From NCBI GenBank assembly GCA_017307865.1, contig JAFKGE010000024.1, forward strand, positions 1 to 64,000: 64,000 nt of DNA. The letters are read 5' to 3'. The translations under genes and the position numbers were made by a program. Under the pieces are notes generated by a model, which was not told the origin of the DNA, did not search any database, and was given only the letters and a program-made list of their open reading frames with translations. Below are positions 9,756-21,800 of this stretch, piece after piece. This DNA is from Burkholderiales bacterium. Its GTDB lineage: Bacteria; Pseudomonadota; Gammaproteobacteria; Burkholderiales; Burkholderiaceae_C. Every line of letters starts with the position of its first letter. Within the stretch, counting starts at the first letter, position 1.

Positions 9756-11051
9756 GCGAAACACCTCGGCCGCGGCGTCGATGGTGGCGGCTATGTCGGC
9801 CTCGCCGTGCGCGGCGCTGACAAAACCCGCTTCGTACAGCGCCGGCGCGATGTACACGCCGCGATCGAGCAGGCCATGAAAGAGCGTGTTGAAGCGCGCG
9901 CCGTCGCTCTGCATCACCTCGCCGTAGTTGCGCGGCAGCTCGCGCAGCAGGAAGAAGCCGAACATGCCGCCCTCGCTGTCGGCGGCAAAGGGCACGCCGG
10001 CCTTCAGCGCGGCCGCCTTCAGGCCGTCGACCAGGCGGTGCGTCTTGGCCGTGAGGGCGTCGAAAAAGCCGGGCTTGGTGATCTCGCGCAGCGTGGCCAG
10101 GCCGCAGGCCGTGGCCACCGGGTTGCCGGAGAGCGTGCCGGCCTGGTAGACCGGGCCCAGCGGCGCCAGCTGCTCCATCACCGCGCGCTTGCCGCCGAAG
10201 GCCGCCAGCGGCATGCCGCCGCCGATCACCTTGCCCAGCACCGTGATGTCGGGCTCGAAGCCCGAGATCGAGCGCGCGTACACGCTTTGCGCGCCACCCA
10301 GCGCGACGCGAAAGCCGGTCATCACCTCGTCGTAGATCAAGAGCGCGCCATGCTGGGTGCACAGCTCGCGGCAGCGGCGGGTGAAGTCGACGCTGGCGCG
10401 CACGAAGTTCATGTTGCCGGCAATCGGCTCCATGATCAGGCCGGCGATGTGCGGGCCGTGCTCGGCAAAGGCCTGCTCCAGCTGCGCCAGGTTGTTGTAT
10501 TCGAGCACCAGGGTGTGCTGCACCACCTCGGGCGGCACGCCGGCGCTGGTGGGGTTGCCGAAGGTGGCCAGGCCCGAGCCGGCCTTGACCAGCAGCGCGT
10601 CGGCGTGGCCGTGGTAGCAGCCCTCGAACTTGATGATGCGGCTGCGCCCGGTGGCGCCGCGCGCCAGGCGGATGGCGGTCATGCCGGCTTCGGTGCCGCT
10701 GCTGACCAGGCGCAGCATCTCCATGCCGGGGCGCAGCGCGAGGATGGCCTCGGCCAGCTCGATCTCGCGCTCGGTCGGCGCGCCGAAGGAGAAGCCCTCG
10801 GTGGCGGCCTTTTGCACGGCCTCCAGCACGGCCGGGTGGCCGTGGCCCAGGATCATCGGGCCCCAGGAGCCGATGTAGTCGATGTAGCGCGTGCCGTTGG
10901 CGTCCCAGAAATAGGCGCCCTGCGCGCGCTGCACGAAGCGCGGCGTGCCGCCGACGGCGCGAAAGGCGCGCACGGGCGAATTGACGCCGCCGGGAATCAC
11001 GCGGCGCGCGCGTTCCATCAGCCAGTCGTTGCGGTCAGTGTTTGGTGTCAT
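9747..11051 (-). CDS. hemL: glutamate-1-semialdehyde 2,1-aminomutase
   Basis: HemL is a PLP enzyme that converts glutamate-1-semialdehyde to 5-aminolevulinate, the C5-route entry to haem and other tetrapyrroles. The 434-residue product shows class-III aminotransferase features: [20 protein letters not shown] N-terminal segment, [16 protein letters not shown], a YHGHAD motif, [10 protein letters not shown] and the PLP lysine in [10 protein letters not shown] (about residue 274). Its start overlaps the end of thiD by 17 bp, so the two are probably cotranscribed. The last codons and stop lie in a dispersed repeat. Confidence 0.96.
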   Translation of the reverse strand: MTPNTDRNDWLMERARRVIPGGVNSPVRAFRAVGGTPRFVQRAQGAYFWDANGTRYIDYIGSWGPMILGHGHPAVLEAVQKAATEGFSFGAPTEREIELAEAILALRPGMEMLRLVSSGTEAGMTAIRLARGATGRSRIIKFEGCYHGHADALLVKAGSGLATFGNPTSAGVPPEVVQHTLVLEYNNLAQLEQAFAEHGPHIAGLIMEPIAGNMNFVRASVDFTRRCRELCTQHGALLIYDEVMTGFRVALGGAQSVYARSISGFEPDITVLGKVIGGGMPLAAFGGKRAVMEQLAPLGPVYQAGTLSGNPVATACGLATLREITKPGFFDALTAKTHRLVDGLKAAALKAGVPFAADSEGGMFGFFLLRELPRNYGEVMQSDGARFNTLFHGLLDRGVYIAPALYEAGFVSAAHGEADIAATIDAAAEVFRLL

Positions 11052-11982
11052 GGATCACTTGGGTCAGGTCGGCGGGCGCCTGCGCGTCATCGGCAGCGCC
11101 CGTCGCGGGAGGTTCGTCGGCCTCGGCCCAGAACAGCCGGTCGGGCAGGGCGCGGCCCATGCCGGGGCAAAAGCCGTGGTCCAGCGCCTGGTCGAGGTAT
11201 TGCAGGGCCTCGACCGTGGCCTCGGTCAGGTCCGAGCCCATGGCCAGCAGGCCCGTCAGCGCGGCCGACAAGGTGTCGCCCGCGCCCATGAAGTCGGCCT
11301 CGATGCGCTCGAACTCCTGCTGGCACAGCTCGGCCTGCGGCGAGGCCAGCACGCTGCCGATGCGGTCGCCCGGCCGTACCAGGCCCGTCACCAGCACGTA
11401 GGACACGCCCAGCTCGGCGGCGGCGCGCGCCAGGTCGGTGGCGTCGGTGTGCCGGCGCGAGGCGGTCTCGGGCAGCAGCCAGTGGCGCAGCGTGGTGTTG
11501 TGGCCCACCAGCACCGCCGTCTGCGGCAGCAGCAACTCGCGCAGCGCGTCCTGGTAGTTGTCGATCTGCTGCTCGTCCCACCACGACAGGTCGGGCATGT
11601 AGGTGATCACCGGCAGCTCGGGGTAGTCCGACACGAAGGCGGCCACCGCCGCCACCGCCTCGGCGCTGCCGACAAAGCCCACCTTCACCGCCTGCAGCGG
11701 CATGTCCTCGGCCAGCAGCTGGGCCTGCTGGGCAATGGCGGCGGCGTCCAGCGCCGCGTGGTCGACCGTCTCGCGGCTGTCGCGCAGGTAGCTGCCGGTC
11801 ATCACCGGCAGCAGATGCGCGCCCACCGAGCCCATCACCAGCGCGTCGCCGCTCAGGCCGCCGGCGCCGGTGGGGTCGTTGGCATTGAAGCCGAGCACGC
11901 ACACCGGTGCGCCGTCCGACTCGCTCCGGTCGTCGGAACTGTCGCGCTCGTGCGACGTCTCGGGGGAGGTCAAACCCGACAT
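11035..11982 (-). CDS. thiD: hydroxymethylpyrimidine/phosphomethylpyrimidine kinase (ThiD-like)
   Basis: A 315-residue ribokinase-fold protein that most likely phosphorylates HMP and HMP-phosphate in thiamine synthesis. Visible features: the N-terminal substrate loop [22 protein letters not shown], and the C-terminal anion-hole motif [12 protein letters not shown] with its catalytic Asp. It has an extended acidic first 25 residues and a C-terminal tail beyond the usual 265 residues. Pyridoxal-type kinase activity cannot be excluded from sequence. It lies upstream of and overlaps hemL, and is divergent from pilG. Confidence 0.85.
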   Translation of the reverse strand: MSGLTSPETSHERDSSDDRSESDGAPVCVLGFNANDPTGAGGLSGDALVMGSVGAHLLPVMTGSYLRDSRETVDHAALDAAAIAQQAQLLAEDMPLQAVKVGFVGSAEAVAAVAAFVSDYPELPVITYMPDLSWWDEQQIDNYQDALRELLLPQTAVLVGHNTTLRHWLLPETASRRHTDATDLARAAAELGVSYVLVTGLVRPGDRIGSVLASPQAELCQQEFERIEADFMGAGDTLSAALTGLLAMGSDLTEATVEALQYLDQALDHGFCPGMGRALPDRLFWAEADEPPATGAADDAQAPADLTQVIHDTKH

Positions 11983-12265
11983 GGGCGGCTCGAAGCGTGA
12001 TTTTTGCCACAGGGCGGGCCCTGCGACGCGGCTTCCGTAGATACAATCGATTGCATTTGATGTGGTCGCACTTTAGTATTAGACAACGTGACGCGATCGG
12101 CCTTGGCGTCGCATGGAATGCACACCCGCGCGTCCATCGGCCGGTTCGGCCATGGTATCGCGTTGCAGCCATCGGGCGCGCCGGACAAGGTCTTGAGCAG
12201 AAGGCGCGCCGATGGGCGCCGGGCGGATGTCAGACCGGGAGAAACGCTTGAATTCGACGCTATCC

Positions 12266-12640
12266 ATGAAAGTTCTGGTCATCGACGACAGCAACACCAT
12301 CCGGCGCAGCGCGGAGATCTTTCTCAAGCAGGGCGGCCATGAGGTGACGCTGGCCGAGGACGGCTTCGACGCCCTGTCCAAGGTGGGCGACAGCCTGCCC
12401 GACCTGATCTTCTGCGACATTCTGATGCCGCGCCTGGACGGCTACCAAACCTGCGCCATCATCAAGCGCAACGAAAAGTTCGCCGCCACGCCCGTGGTGA
12501 TGCTGTCGTCCAAGGACGGCGTGTTCGACAAGGCGCGCGGGCGCATGGTCGGCTCGCAGGACTACCTGACCAAACCCTTCACCAAAGACCAGCTGCTGCA
12601 CGCCGTCAGGCAGTACGGCGCCAGCCAAGGAGAGGCTTGA
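12266..12640 (+). CDS. pilG: twitching-motility response regulator PilG
   Basis: PilG is a single-domain CheY-like receiver that, when phosphorylated by the ChpA kinase, promotes pilus extension. The receiver fold is clear: VIDDSNTIRRSAEIF (acidic pocket), the phospho-acceptor in FCDILMPRLDGY, VVMLSSKDG, and the conserved Lys in YLTKPFTK. I use the ATG at 12266, giving 124 residues. An in-frame TTG at 12248 is well spaced from GGGAGA (12238-12243) and could be the true start, adding six residues. First gene of the pilGHIJ-chpA operon. The rubredoxin gene often found before pilG in related genomes is not here. Confidence 0.92.
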   Translation: MKVLVIDDSNTIRRSAEIFLKQGGHEVTLAEDGFDALSKVGDSLPDLIFCDILMPRLDGYQTCAIIKRNEKFAATPVVMLSSKDGVFDKARGRMVGSQDYLTKPFTKDQLLHAVRQYGASQGEA

Positions 12641-13006
12641 ATGCCCATTCGCAGTGTATTGATCGTCGACGATTCGAAAACCGAGCTGATGTCCCTGAGC
12701 GAAATGCTCAAGGGCGAGGGCTTTTCGGTGACCACGGCCGAGAACGCCGAGGACGCGCTGGCCCAGCTGGAGCGTCACAAACCGGACCTGATCCTGATGG
12801 ACGTGGTGATGCCGGGCAAGAACGGCTTTCAGCTGACCCGCGCGATCACGCGCGATCCGCGCTTCGCCGACGTGCCGGTCATCCTGTGCACCAGCAAGAA
12901 CCAGGAAACCGATCGCGTCTGGGGCATGCGCCAGGGCGCGCGCGACTACATCGTCAAGCCGGTCGACAGCGCCGACCTGCTGGGCAAGATCAAGCAGCTG
13001 GGTTGA
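12641..13006 (+). CDS. pilH: twitching-motility response regulator PilH
   Basis: PilH is the second CheY-like receiver of the Pil-Chp system, commonly linked to pilus retraction or to draining phosphate from the kinase. The 121-residue product has VLIVDDSKTELMSL, the phospho-acceptor aspartate in LILMDVVMPGKNGF, ILCTSK and the Lys in YIVKPVD. It starts on the base after the pilG stop. Confidence 0.93.
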   Translation: MPIRSVLIVDDSKTELMSLSEMLKGEGFSVTTAENAEDALAQLERHKPDLILMDVVMPGKNGFQLTRAITRDPRFADVPVILCTSKNQETDRVWGMRQGARDYIVKPVDSADLLGKIKQLG

Positions 13007-13008
13007 TC

Positions 13009-13539
13009 ATGGCCGGCAAGCAGGCGCTGCGCGAGTTTCAGACCCGGCTGGCCGAGCGACTGCAGGCCGCGCGTTCGCAGGGCGTGGCCGCGTCGTGGCT
13101 GGCGGTGCGTGCGGGTGATGAGCGCCTGCTGGTGCCGCTGAGCCACGCGGCCGAGATCTTCTCCTGGACCGACCTGCAGCGCGTGCCCTATGTCCAGCCC
13201 TGGTTCATGGGCGTGGCCAACCTGCGCGGCAACCTGAGCGGCGTGGTCGACCTGGCCGCCTTCCTGCAAGGTCGGGCCAGCGTGCCGCGCTCGGCGCTGG
13301 CGCTGGCTCAATGCCGGCTGATCGGCTTCAATGCGCTGCTGGATGCCAGTTGCGCGCTGCTGGTCGACGAACTGCTCGGGATGCGCACCACCCAGGCCTT
13401 CGTGCGCTCCAGCGCGCGCGCCGCGTCCGACCCCGAGCACTTCGGCCACACCTATGCCGACGCGCAGGGTGACTCATGGCGTGAACTCAACCTCCAAGCC
13501 CTCGCGCAGCAAGCGGCGTTTCTCGAAATAGGCGCGTAA
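13009..13539 (+). CDS. pilI: CheW-like adaptor PilI
   Basis: PilI is the CheW-type adaptor that couples the receptor PilJ to the kinase ChpA. The 176-residue product has a CheW fold: hydrophobic strands [11 protein letters not shown], the family's [28 protein letters not shown] segment (around residues 57-85), and the later LLVDELLGM strand. It starts 2 bp after pilH stops, keeping the operon tight. The sequence is divergent from flagellar CheW, as usual for PilI. Confidence 0.9.
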   Translation: MAGKQALREFQTRLAERLQAARSQGVAASWLAVRAGDERLLVPLSHAAEIFSWTDLQRVPYVQPWFMGVANLRGNLSGVVDLAAFLQGRASVPRSALALAQCRLIGFNALLDASCALLVDELLGMRTTQAFVRSSARAASDPEHFGHTYADAQGDSWRELNLQALAQQAAFLEIGA

Positions 13540-13561
13540 GCCCCTTCATCAAGGTAAGACC

Positions 13562-15808
13562 ATGGCACTGATTGGCAATTTGTCGATGATGTTCAAGAAG
13601 CCGGCCACCGCCGGCGACGGCCTGGATCAGGGCGACACGATGGTGGTGCACGAATTGCCGAGCACCAGTTCGGAGTACGAGTCGATCGAGCCGGAAAGCG
13701 TGGTGCCGTTGGTGGCCGCCAACGACGCGCCGGCGCGCGTGGCCGACGACGCCTTCCCGATCGCCGGCCTGGGCACGCGCACCGCCGCGCAGCACCAGCG
13801 CCTGCTGTCCATCGTGCTGGCCGCGGCGCTGATCGCGCTGGCGGTCGTGGTGTTCTGGATGGTGTCCAGTGCCGACCGCGTGGCGCAGCAGGTGGGCGCC
13901 ACCGGCCAGGCCCTGATGCAGTCGCAGCGCCTGGCCAAGTCGGTGTCGCAGGCCCTGCTGGGCAACCCGGCGGCGTTCGCGGAGGTGAAGGACAGCGCCG
14001 GTGCGCTGGTCGACAACGTCGATGGCCTGCGCGAAGGTCGCCCCGGCATGGCGGCGCTGGGTGGTGCCTACGGCGGCGAGCTGGGCCGGATCATGCCCAT
14101 GGTCGAGCGCGCGCAAAAGAGTGCGGCCACGGTGCTGGCGCAGGAAAAGGTCATGACCCAGGTCGGCACCGGGCTGCGCTTCGTCAGCCGCAAGTCGGCC
14201 GACCTGTCCGAGGCGGCCGAGACGGTCTCCGCGCTCAAGCTGCAGCATGGCGCTCCACCCGCCGAGCTGGCCGCCTCCGGCCAGCTGGTGATGATGTCGC
14301 AGCGCATCGGCAAGTCGGCCAGCGAACTGCTGACGGTCGAGGGCGTGAGCCCCGAGGCCATCTTCCTGCTGGGCAAGGACCTCAACTCCTTCCAGGAGCT
14401 GGGCCGTGGTCTGCTGGATGGCAGCAGCGAGCTGCGGCTGGCGCCGGCACGCGACGCGCAAACGCGCGACGCGCTGACCGACATGCTCAAGGTGTTCGAG
14501 GAAATGCGCGCGCAGGCGGCCGGCATCCTGGGCAACGTGCAGAACCTGGCGGCGGTGCGCGATGCGCAGAACACCATCGCGACCGACAGCGAACCGCTGC
14601 GCAAGGACCTGGAAGGCCTGCAGGCGCGCCTGGCCGACGAGTCGGGCGTGGGGGTCGGCAGCTGGCTGCTGATGGCCGGGGTGCTGGCGGTGCTGGCCCT
14701 GGCCATCGCGGGCCTGGTCTACACGTGGCTGCGGGAAAGCCGCCAGCGCCAGTCGCTGGCCGAACTGCAGCGCCAGACCGCCGAGCAGCAGGAACTGGAC
14801 GCCAAGCGCGTCAACGACGCCAACCAGGCCGCCATCTTGCGCCTGATGAACGAATTGCAGACGGTGGCCGAGGGCGACCTGACGCAGGAAGCCACGGTGA
14901 CCGAGGACATCACCGGCGCCATCGCCGACTCGGTGAACTACACGGTGGAAGAGCTGCGCTCGCTGGTGGGCAGCGTGCAAAGCACGGCGACCCGGGTGGC
15001 GCAGACCACGTCGCGGGTGGAAAGCACCTCGTCCGAGCTGCTTGCGACCTCGACCGAACAGCTGCATGAAATCCGCCAGACCGGCCAGTCGGTGCTGGAC
15101 ATGGCCACGCGCATCAACGCGGTGTCCGAGCAGGCACAACAATCGGCCACGGTGGCGCGCCAGTCGCTGCAGGCCGCCGAATCGGGCCTGAGCGCCGTGC
15201 AGAACGCCATCGGCGGCATGAACTCGATCCGCGACCAGATCCAGGAAACCTCCAAGCGCATCAAGCGGCTGGGCGAATCCTCGCAGGAGATCGGCGAAAT
15301 CACCGAACTGATCTCGGACATCACCGAGCAGACCAACGTGCTGGCGCTCAACGCGGCGATCCAGGCGGCATCCGCCGGCGACGCGGGGCGCGGCTTCTCG
15401 GTGGTGGCCGAAGAAGTGCAGCGTCTGGCCGAGCGCTCGGCCGATGCCACGCGGCAGATCGCCACGCTGGTCAAGACCATCCAGACCGACACGCAGGACG
15501 CCGTGGCCGCCATGGAGCGGTCCACCCAGGGCGTGGTGGAGGGCGCCCAGCTGTCCGACCGCGCCGGCACCGCGCTGACCGAGATCGACAACGTGTCGCG
15601 CCGCCTGGCGCAGCTGATCGAGCAGATCTCGGTGTCCGCATCCAACGAAGCCGGCCAGGCCAACGAGGTGGCGGGCAACATCCAGCACATCTTCGCGACC
15701 ACCGAGCACACGGGCGAGAGCACGCGCTCGACCGCGCAGCAGGTGCGCGATCTGGCCCGCATGGCCGACGAACTGCGCCAGTCGGTGGCGCGGTTCAAGA
15801 TCGCCTGA
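13562..15808 (+). CDS. pilJ: type IV pilus methyl-accepting chemotaxis protein PilJ
   Basis: PilJ is the inner-membrane receptor of the Pil-Chp system. The 748-residue product has a cytoplasmic N-terminus of about 80 residues, a first membrane helix ([19 protein letters not shown], about 80-102), a periplasmic region with two PilJ-type four-helix modules (each with a MxQSQRLxKS-like helix; [10 protein letters not shown] and [11 protein letters not shown]), a second membrane helix (about 368-390), a HAMP region, and a long signalling coiled coil with the hairpin tip [20 protein letters not shown]. It ends FKIA without the CheR-docking pentapeptide of flagellar receptors. Confidence 0.93.
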   Translation: MALIGNLSMMFKKPATAGDGLDQGDTMVVHELPSTSSEYESIEPESVVPLVAANDAPARVADDAFPIAGLGTRTAAQHQRLLSIVLAAALIALAVVVFWMVSSADRVAQQVGATGQALMQSQRLAKSVSQALLGNPAAFAEVKDSAGALVDNVDGLREGRPGMAALGGAYGGELGRIMPMVERAQKSAATVLAQEKVMTQVGTGLRFVSRKSADLSEAAETVSALKLQHGAPPAELAASGQLVMMSQRIGKSASELLTVEGVSPEAIFLLGKDLNSFQELGRGLLDGSSELRLAPARDAQTRDALTDMLKVFEEMRAQAAGILGNVQNLAAVRDAQNTIATDSEPLRKDLEGLQARLADESGVGVGSWLLMAGVLAVLALAIAGLVYTWLRESRQRQSLAELQRQTAEQQELDAKRVNDANQAAILRLMNELQTVAEGDLTQEATVTEDITGAIADSVNYTVEELRSLVGSVQSTATRVAQTTSRVESTSSELLATSTEQLHEIRQTGQSVLDMATRINAVSEQAQQSATVARQSLQAAESGLSAVQNAIGGMNSIRDQIQETSKRIKRLGESSQEIGEITELISDITEQTNVLALNAAIQAASAGDAGRGFSVVAEEVQRLAERSADATRQIATLVKTIQTDTQDAVAAMERSTQGVVEGAQLSDRAGTALTEIDNVSRRLAQLIEQISVSASNEAGQANEVAGNIQHIFATTEHTGESTRSTAQQVRDLARMADELRQSVARFKIA

Positions 15809-15886
15809 CGGCGGACGGAGCACCCGCCGATGTGCGCGCCCCGTGGCACATCGGTCTGAGTACAAGGTTTTGGAGCGCATCCCCTC

Positions 15887-18800
15887 ATGTTCATCGGCCC
15901 TTCCTCCGAATCCTCCGCCGAGCCGAGCGTTCCCGTCGGCGATCTGGGGCCCCTGGCCTGGGTGCTGGACGAGACGCGCAAGACCGTCCAGACGGCCACC
16001 AAGGCCCTGCGGCGCTTTGCCCACGAGGCCGAGCACGCGCGCGGGGTCGACCTGGCCTCGGTCGATGCCAGCCAGCTGCGGGTCGCGCGCCAGCAGCTGC
16101 ACCAGGTGGCCGGCGCGCTCGAGATGGTCGGGCAGGCCGTGGCCGCGCAAATGGTGCGCGGCATGGAGGCGGCTGCGCAGCGCTTCATCGCCCACCCCGA
16201 AAGCTGCACCGAGGCCGCCGCGGCCGCGCTCGAGAAGAGCGGCTTCGCGCTGATCGAGTTCGTCGAAAGCCAGCTGTCCGAGCGCCCGCGCAGCGCGCTG
16301 GGTCTGTTTTCCCACTATCGGCAGGTGCAGGAGCTGGCCGGCGCCGACCGCATCCATCCGGCCGACCTCTGGGCCGTCCCCTGGCGCTGGGCCGAGCCGC
16401 AGGGGATGCCGGCGGCCGAACCCCTGGCCCCCAGCACCGGCGCGCGCAGCCGGCTCGACCAGGGCGTGCTGCGCCTGATGCGCCATGCCGAGCCGCGCGC
16501 TGCCGCCGACCTGGCGGCCGTCAGCAGCCAGCTGGCCAGCGGATCGGCGGGGCAGGTCGCCAGCTTCTGGCATCTGTCGGCGGGCTTTTTCGAGGCCGTC
16601 GCGGCCCGCCTGGTGCCGGTCGACCTGTATGTCAAGCGCGCGGCGTCCCGCGTGCTGCTGCAATACACCAGCCTGGCGCGTGGCGACACGACGCTGTCCG
16701 AACGCCTGGCGCACGACCTGCTGTTCTTCTGCGCGCAGGCGCGCCCCGACCCGGCCGCAGCGACGCCGGCCCTGGCCGCCGTGCGCCACGCCTGGGGCCT
16801 GCAGGGACACGCGCCGGTCGACTACGAGCAGCCGGCCTTCGGCCTGTACGACCCGGCCGTGCTGGCGCAGGCGCGGCGGCGCGTCGAGTCGGTCAAGGAG
16901 AACTGGTCGGCCCTGGCTGGCGGCGATTTGGCGCGCCTGAAGCCCAGCGTGGACCAACTGGGCCTGGTGGTCGAATCGCTGGAGCGCCTGCACCCCGGCA
17001 GCCAGCCGCTGGCGCGCGCGCTGGACAAGGTGGCGCAGCAGGTCCGGCGTTCGGGCCGCGAGCCCTCGGCCGAGCAGGCGATGGAAGTGGCCACTGCCGT
17101 GCTGTTTCTGGAGGCGTCGTTTGCCGAGTTTCAGCCGCAGGACGAGGCCTTCGCCGCCCGGCAGCAGGAGCTGGCCGCACGGCTGGACGCCGCGGCCGAC
17201 GGGCGTCCCGTGGCCAGCCTGCAGCCCTGGATGGAAGAGCTGTACCGGCGCGTGAGCGACCGCCAGACCATGGGCACCGTGGTGGGCGAGCTGCGTGTCA
17301 CGCTGGCCGAGGTGGAGCAGCGGCTGGACCAGTTTTTCCGCCAGCCGGACGACCGCAGCGGGCTCGATGCGGTGCCCGAGCAGCTGGCCCAGATGCGCGG
17401 CGTGCTGTCGGTGCTCGGGCTCGACCAGGCGGCGCTGGCGGTCGCGCGCATGCGCGAGCGCGTCGATGCCTTGCGCGACGAGGCCGCCGTGCCGGCGCCG
17501 GCATCCGACGGCACGTTCGAACGACTGGGCGCCAGCCTCGGCGCCCTGGGTTTTCTGATCGACACCCTGGGCTACCAGCCGGCCCTGGCGCGCAAGCTGT
17601 TCGTCTACGACGAAGCGCAGGACGAATTCCGCTTCGTGGGCGGGCGCGTGGGTGCCGGCACGCCGGCCGTGCCTGCGGCGCCGGCCGATGCTGGCGGCAT
17701 CAGCGACGCCGCCAGCGTGACGTCCGAGCCGCCGCACACGCCGGCACAACTCGATCAGGTGGCCGCCCTGGCGGCGCTGGACGAGCGCCCGGCGCTGGCG
17801 CAGGCCGCCAGCCAGGCGGCCGAGGCAGCGCGGCACGACGACCCCGCATCGCTGGACACGGCGCTGCAGCGGCTGCAGGCCGTGGAGGCCGCGAGCCGTC
17901 CCGCGCCGCTGGAGCTGCCCGCCGCCGCCACCACTTCAGAAGACGACGACGATGACCTGCTGGGCATCTTCCTGGACGAGGCCCGTGAAGTGGTGGGCGC
18001 GGGCCAGGCGGCGCTGGGCGCACTGCAGCACGATCCGGAGGACGGCGAGCAGCTGACCACGCTGCGGCGCGCCTTCCACACGCTCAAGGGCAGCTCGCGC
18101 ATGGTGGGGCTGGGCGAATTCGGCGCCGCCGCCTGGTCGCTGGAGCAACTGCTCAACGCCTGGCTGGCCGAGCACAAGCCCGCCGACGACGCCTTGCGCG
18201 GCGTGGCCGCTGAGGCGTTGCAGGCGTTCTCGAACTGGGTCGAGGCGATCGCGGGCCAGCGGGCCGGCGACTGGTCGGCCGCGCCGTTCGAGGCCATGGC
18301 CGATGCCTTGCGCCTGCGTGGCGAGCGCAGGGATCTGGCAGCGGGGGCGATGCAGGTCGGCGCGCCGTCGGGGGTGGCGCCACAGCCCGCGGCGGGCTTG
18401 CTGCCCGAAGATGCTCTGTTGGATATCGACGTCGAGCGCCTCACATCGCCCGCGCAGGACGTCGACCAACCGCCTCTCGAGGCGCTGTCGATGGAGGTCC
18501 CGGCCGACGAGCTGAACCTCGGCCAGGAGCCGGCATCCGATCTGGCACCATCCGGCGACCCGCGCGAGCGTCTGTTGCAGGCCTTCGACCTGCCCGATCT
18601 GGAGCTGTCCGAACCCATCGAACTGACGGCGCCGACGCCCGACGATCTCGTGATCCAAAGAGCCGACGAGCCGGTGGCCGACGTGCCCGATCTGGCCGAG
18701 CTGCAACTCGATGCGGATGCGTTCACGCTGGCCCGTGACACCGCCGACCCCGTCGTGCCGCCAGAAGCACTGGCGCCGCTGCAGGCGCTGGATTTCGAAT

Positions 18801-21800
18801 TCGAGTTGCCACCCGCCATGGGTTCGATGGCCGTGCCGTCGCAACCCGGAGCGCCCGAGCCGGAGGTTTCGGTCGAGTGGCCCGAGCCGATCGCCTCGGT
18901 GCCGGAAGACGTGCTCGCTGCCGCCACGCCGGCGGACGACCCCGTCGAGCCGCCCCTTGTCATGGCACCCGCCGACGCGGACGCGTTCGAGCCGCCGGCT
19001 GAAGCGCTGCCAACCGAGGCCGCGGATGCCGAGCCGGCGCCCCCCGTCGAGGCGGCGGTGACTTGGGTCGGGCCGCTGCGCATCAGCACGCCGCTGTTCA
19101 ACGTTTATTTGAGCGAGGCCGACCAGTGGTCGGACCAGCTGGTGACCGATCTGGCCGACTGGGGTCGGCACCTGGATGGGGCCATTCCCGAACGCGCCAT
19201 GGCGCGCGCGCATTCGCTGGCCGGCAGCTCGGCCACCGTCGGCTTTGCCGCGCTGTCGGAGCTGGCGCGGGCGGTGGAGCACGCGCTCGACCGCCTGCAG
19301 GGGCAGGCCGGCGGCACGGCGCATCAGCATCAGGTCCTGGCGCAGGCGGCCGACGAAATCCGCAGCCTGCTGCACCAGTTTGCCGCCGGGCTGCTCAAGC
19401 AGCCGGACGAGCAGCTGCTGGCCGCCGTGCGCGCGCTGGAGCCCGGTGAGACGGGCTCGGCGTCGGCGCCGACGACCGGCTTCGTGCCGCTGCCCTGGGC
19501 CGCGGCCGACCGCGAGGCGGTGGCCGGCGCGCCGGTGGAGGCGGCGCCCGCGCGATCGCTGGTCGAAGACGACATCGACGCGGTCGATGCGGTGGACGCC
19601 GACTTGTTTGAAATCTTTGCCGAAGAGGCGGACGAATTGCTGCCTCAGCTCAGCGCCGCGCTGCGCCGCTGGGTCGAGCAGCCGCACGACGTGGCGGCGC
19701 GGGCGCAGGCGCTGCGCGTGCTGCACACGCTCAAGGGCAGCGCCCGCCTGGCCGGCGCGCTGCGCCTGGGCGAGATGGCGCACCGCACCGAGTCGGCGAT
19801 CGAGACCATCGGCACCGAGAACCTGGTCAGCGCCGACCTCGAGCCCCTGCTGGAGCACCTGGACCGCATTCAGGCCGACTTCCAGCAACTGCGCCAGCCC
19901 GCCGGCGGCGAGGCCCCGGCGCATGCCGTGTCCGATGCGCGCGTGTCGCCGGCGGCGCCGGTTGTTGCCGAGTCCGCGCCGGTCAGCACGCCCGTGGTCG
20001 AGGCCATGGACTTGCCCGATACGCCGGCCGCGCCCGCCGAGCGCAGCGAGGTGGCCGGACCCACACCCTTCTCCTTCGTCGCCGCGCGCGCCAGCGCCCG
20101 GCAGACGGTGCGGGTGCGCTCGCAACTGCTCGACCGCCTGATGGCGCAGGCGGGCGAGGTGATGACCTCGCGCGCTCGCCTGGACAACGACGTCAACCAG
20201 CTGCGCGCGGCGCTGGCCGAGCTGACCGGCAACGTCGAGCGCCTGCGCGCGCAGCTGCGCGACGTCGAGCTGCAGGCCGAGACGCAGATGCAGTCGCGCC
20301 TGGCACAGTCGCGCGACGCGCAGCAGAGCTTCGACCCGCTGGAGTTCGACCGCTTCACGCGCATGCAGGAGCTGACGCGCATGATGGCCGAATCGGTCAA
20401 CGACGTGGCCACCGTGCAGCGCAACCTGCAGCGCGCCATCGAGGCCAGCGAGGACGAACTGGTCGCGCAGACGCGCCAGTCGCGCGAGTTGCAGCGCGAC
20501 CTGCTGCGCACGCGCATGGTCGAGTTCGACGGCGCGTCCGAGCGCCTGTACCGCCTGGTGCGCCAGGCCGGCAAGGAGGCCGGCAAGCCGGTGCGGCTGG
20601 ACATCGTCGGCGGCGGCATCGAGATCGACCGCGGCATTCTCGAACGCATGACGCCGGTGTTCGAGCACCTGCTGCGCAACAGCGTGGTGCACGGCATCGA
20701 GAGCCCCGACGAGCGGCGCGCCGCCGGCAAGGACCCCAGCGGGGTGATCACCATCGACGTGCAGCAGGCCGGCAACGAGGTGTCGGTCGAGGTGCGCGAC
20801 GATGGCCGCGGGCTGAACCGCGAGCGGGTGCGCCAGCAGGGCATCGAGCGCGGGCTGATTCGCGCCGACCAGGCGCTGGACGACGGCGAAATCGCGCAGC
20901 TGGTGTTCACGCCGGGCTTTTCGACCGCCAGCGCGGTGACCGGCCTGGCCGGGCGCGGCGTCGGCCTGGACGTGGTGCGCTCCGAGGTGCAGGCACTGGG
21001 CGGCAGCATCGAGCTGGCCGATCGCGTCGGCCAGGGCATGACGTTCCGGCTGGTGCTGCCGCTGACCACCGCCGTGACGCACGTGGTGATGATCCGCGTC
21101 GGCGCGCTGGTGGTGGGTGTGCCCGCCAGCCTGGTCGAGCGCGTGCACCGCAGCCCCGCGGCCGAGCTGGATCGGGCCTATGCCGAGGGCGCGCTGGCCC
21201 TGGGCGACGAGCGCGTGCCCTTTTTCTGGGGCGGCGCCGTGCTGCAGCAGTCGGTGCGCAGCGGCGAGGCGCGCGGCAAGACCACGCCGGTACTGCTGCT
21301 GCGTTCGGCCGCGCAGCGGCTGGCGCTGCACGTGGACGAGGTGCTGGGCAACCAGGACGTGGTGATCAAGGCGCTGGGCCCGCAGCTGTCGCGCCTGCCG
21401 GGCCTGGTGGCCATCACCGCCCTGGCCTCGGGCGCGGTGACCCTGATCTACAACCCCGTGGCGCTGGCCGCGGTGCATGGCGCGCAGATTCGCGCCTGGG
21501 CCGAACAGGCGGCGCCGGCCGCCACGGCGCCCGCCGGGCCGGCCACCAGCCAGCCGCGGCCGGTCGGGCATTCGGACATCCCGCTGGTGCTGGTGGTCGA
21601 CGACTCGATCACCGTGCGCCGCGTCACGCAGCGCCTGCTGCAGCGTGAGGGCTATCGCGTGGCCCTGGCGGCCGACGGCCTGCAGGGCCTGGAGCGCCTG
21701 CAGCAGGAGCGCCCGGCGCTGGTGCTGTCGGACATAGAGATGCCGCGCATGGACGGCTTCGACTTCCTGCGCAACATCCGCGCCAACGCCGAATGGCGCG

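Noticed and set aside
11983..12265. Possible rubredoxin gene before pilG, as seen in related genomes.
   Set aside because: No frame here contains the two C-x-x-C pairs of rubredoxin.
13487..17836. A 1449-codon open frame on the minus strand opposite pilJ and chpA.
   Set aside because: It is low-complexity (His, Arg, Gly, Gln, Ala rich) and lies wholly antisense to two clear genes. High GC removes stops in such frames.
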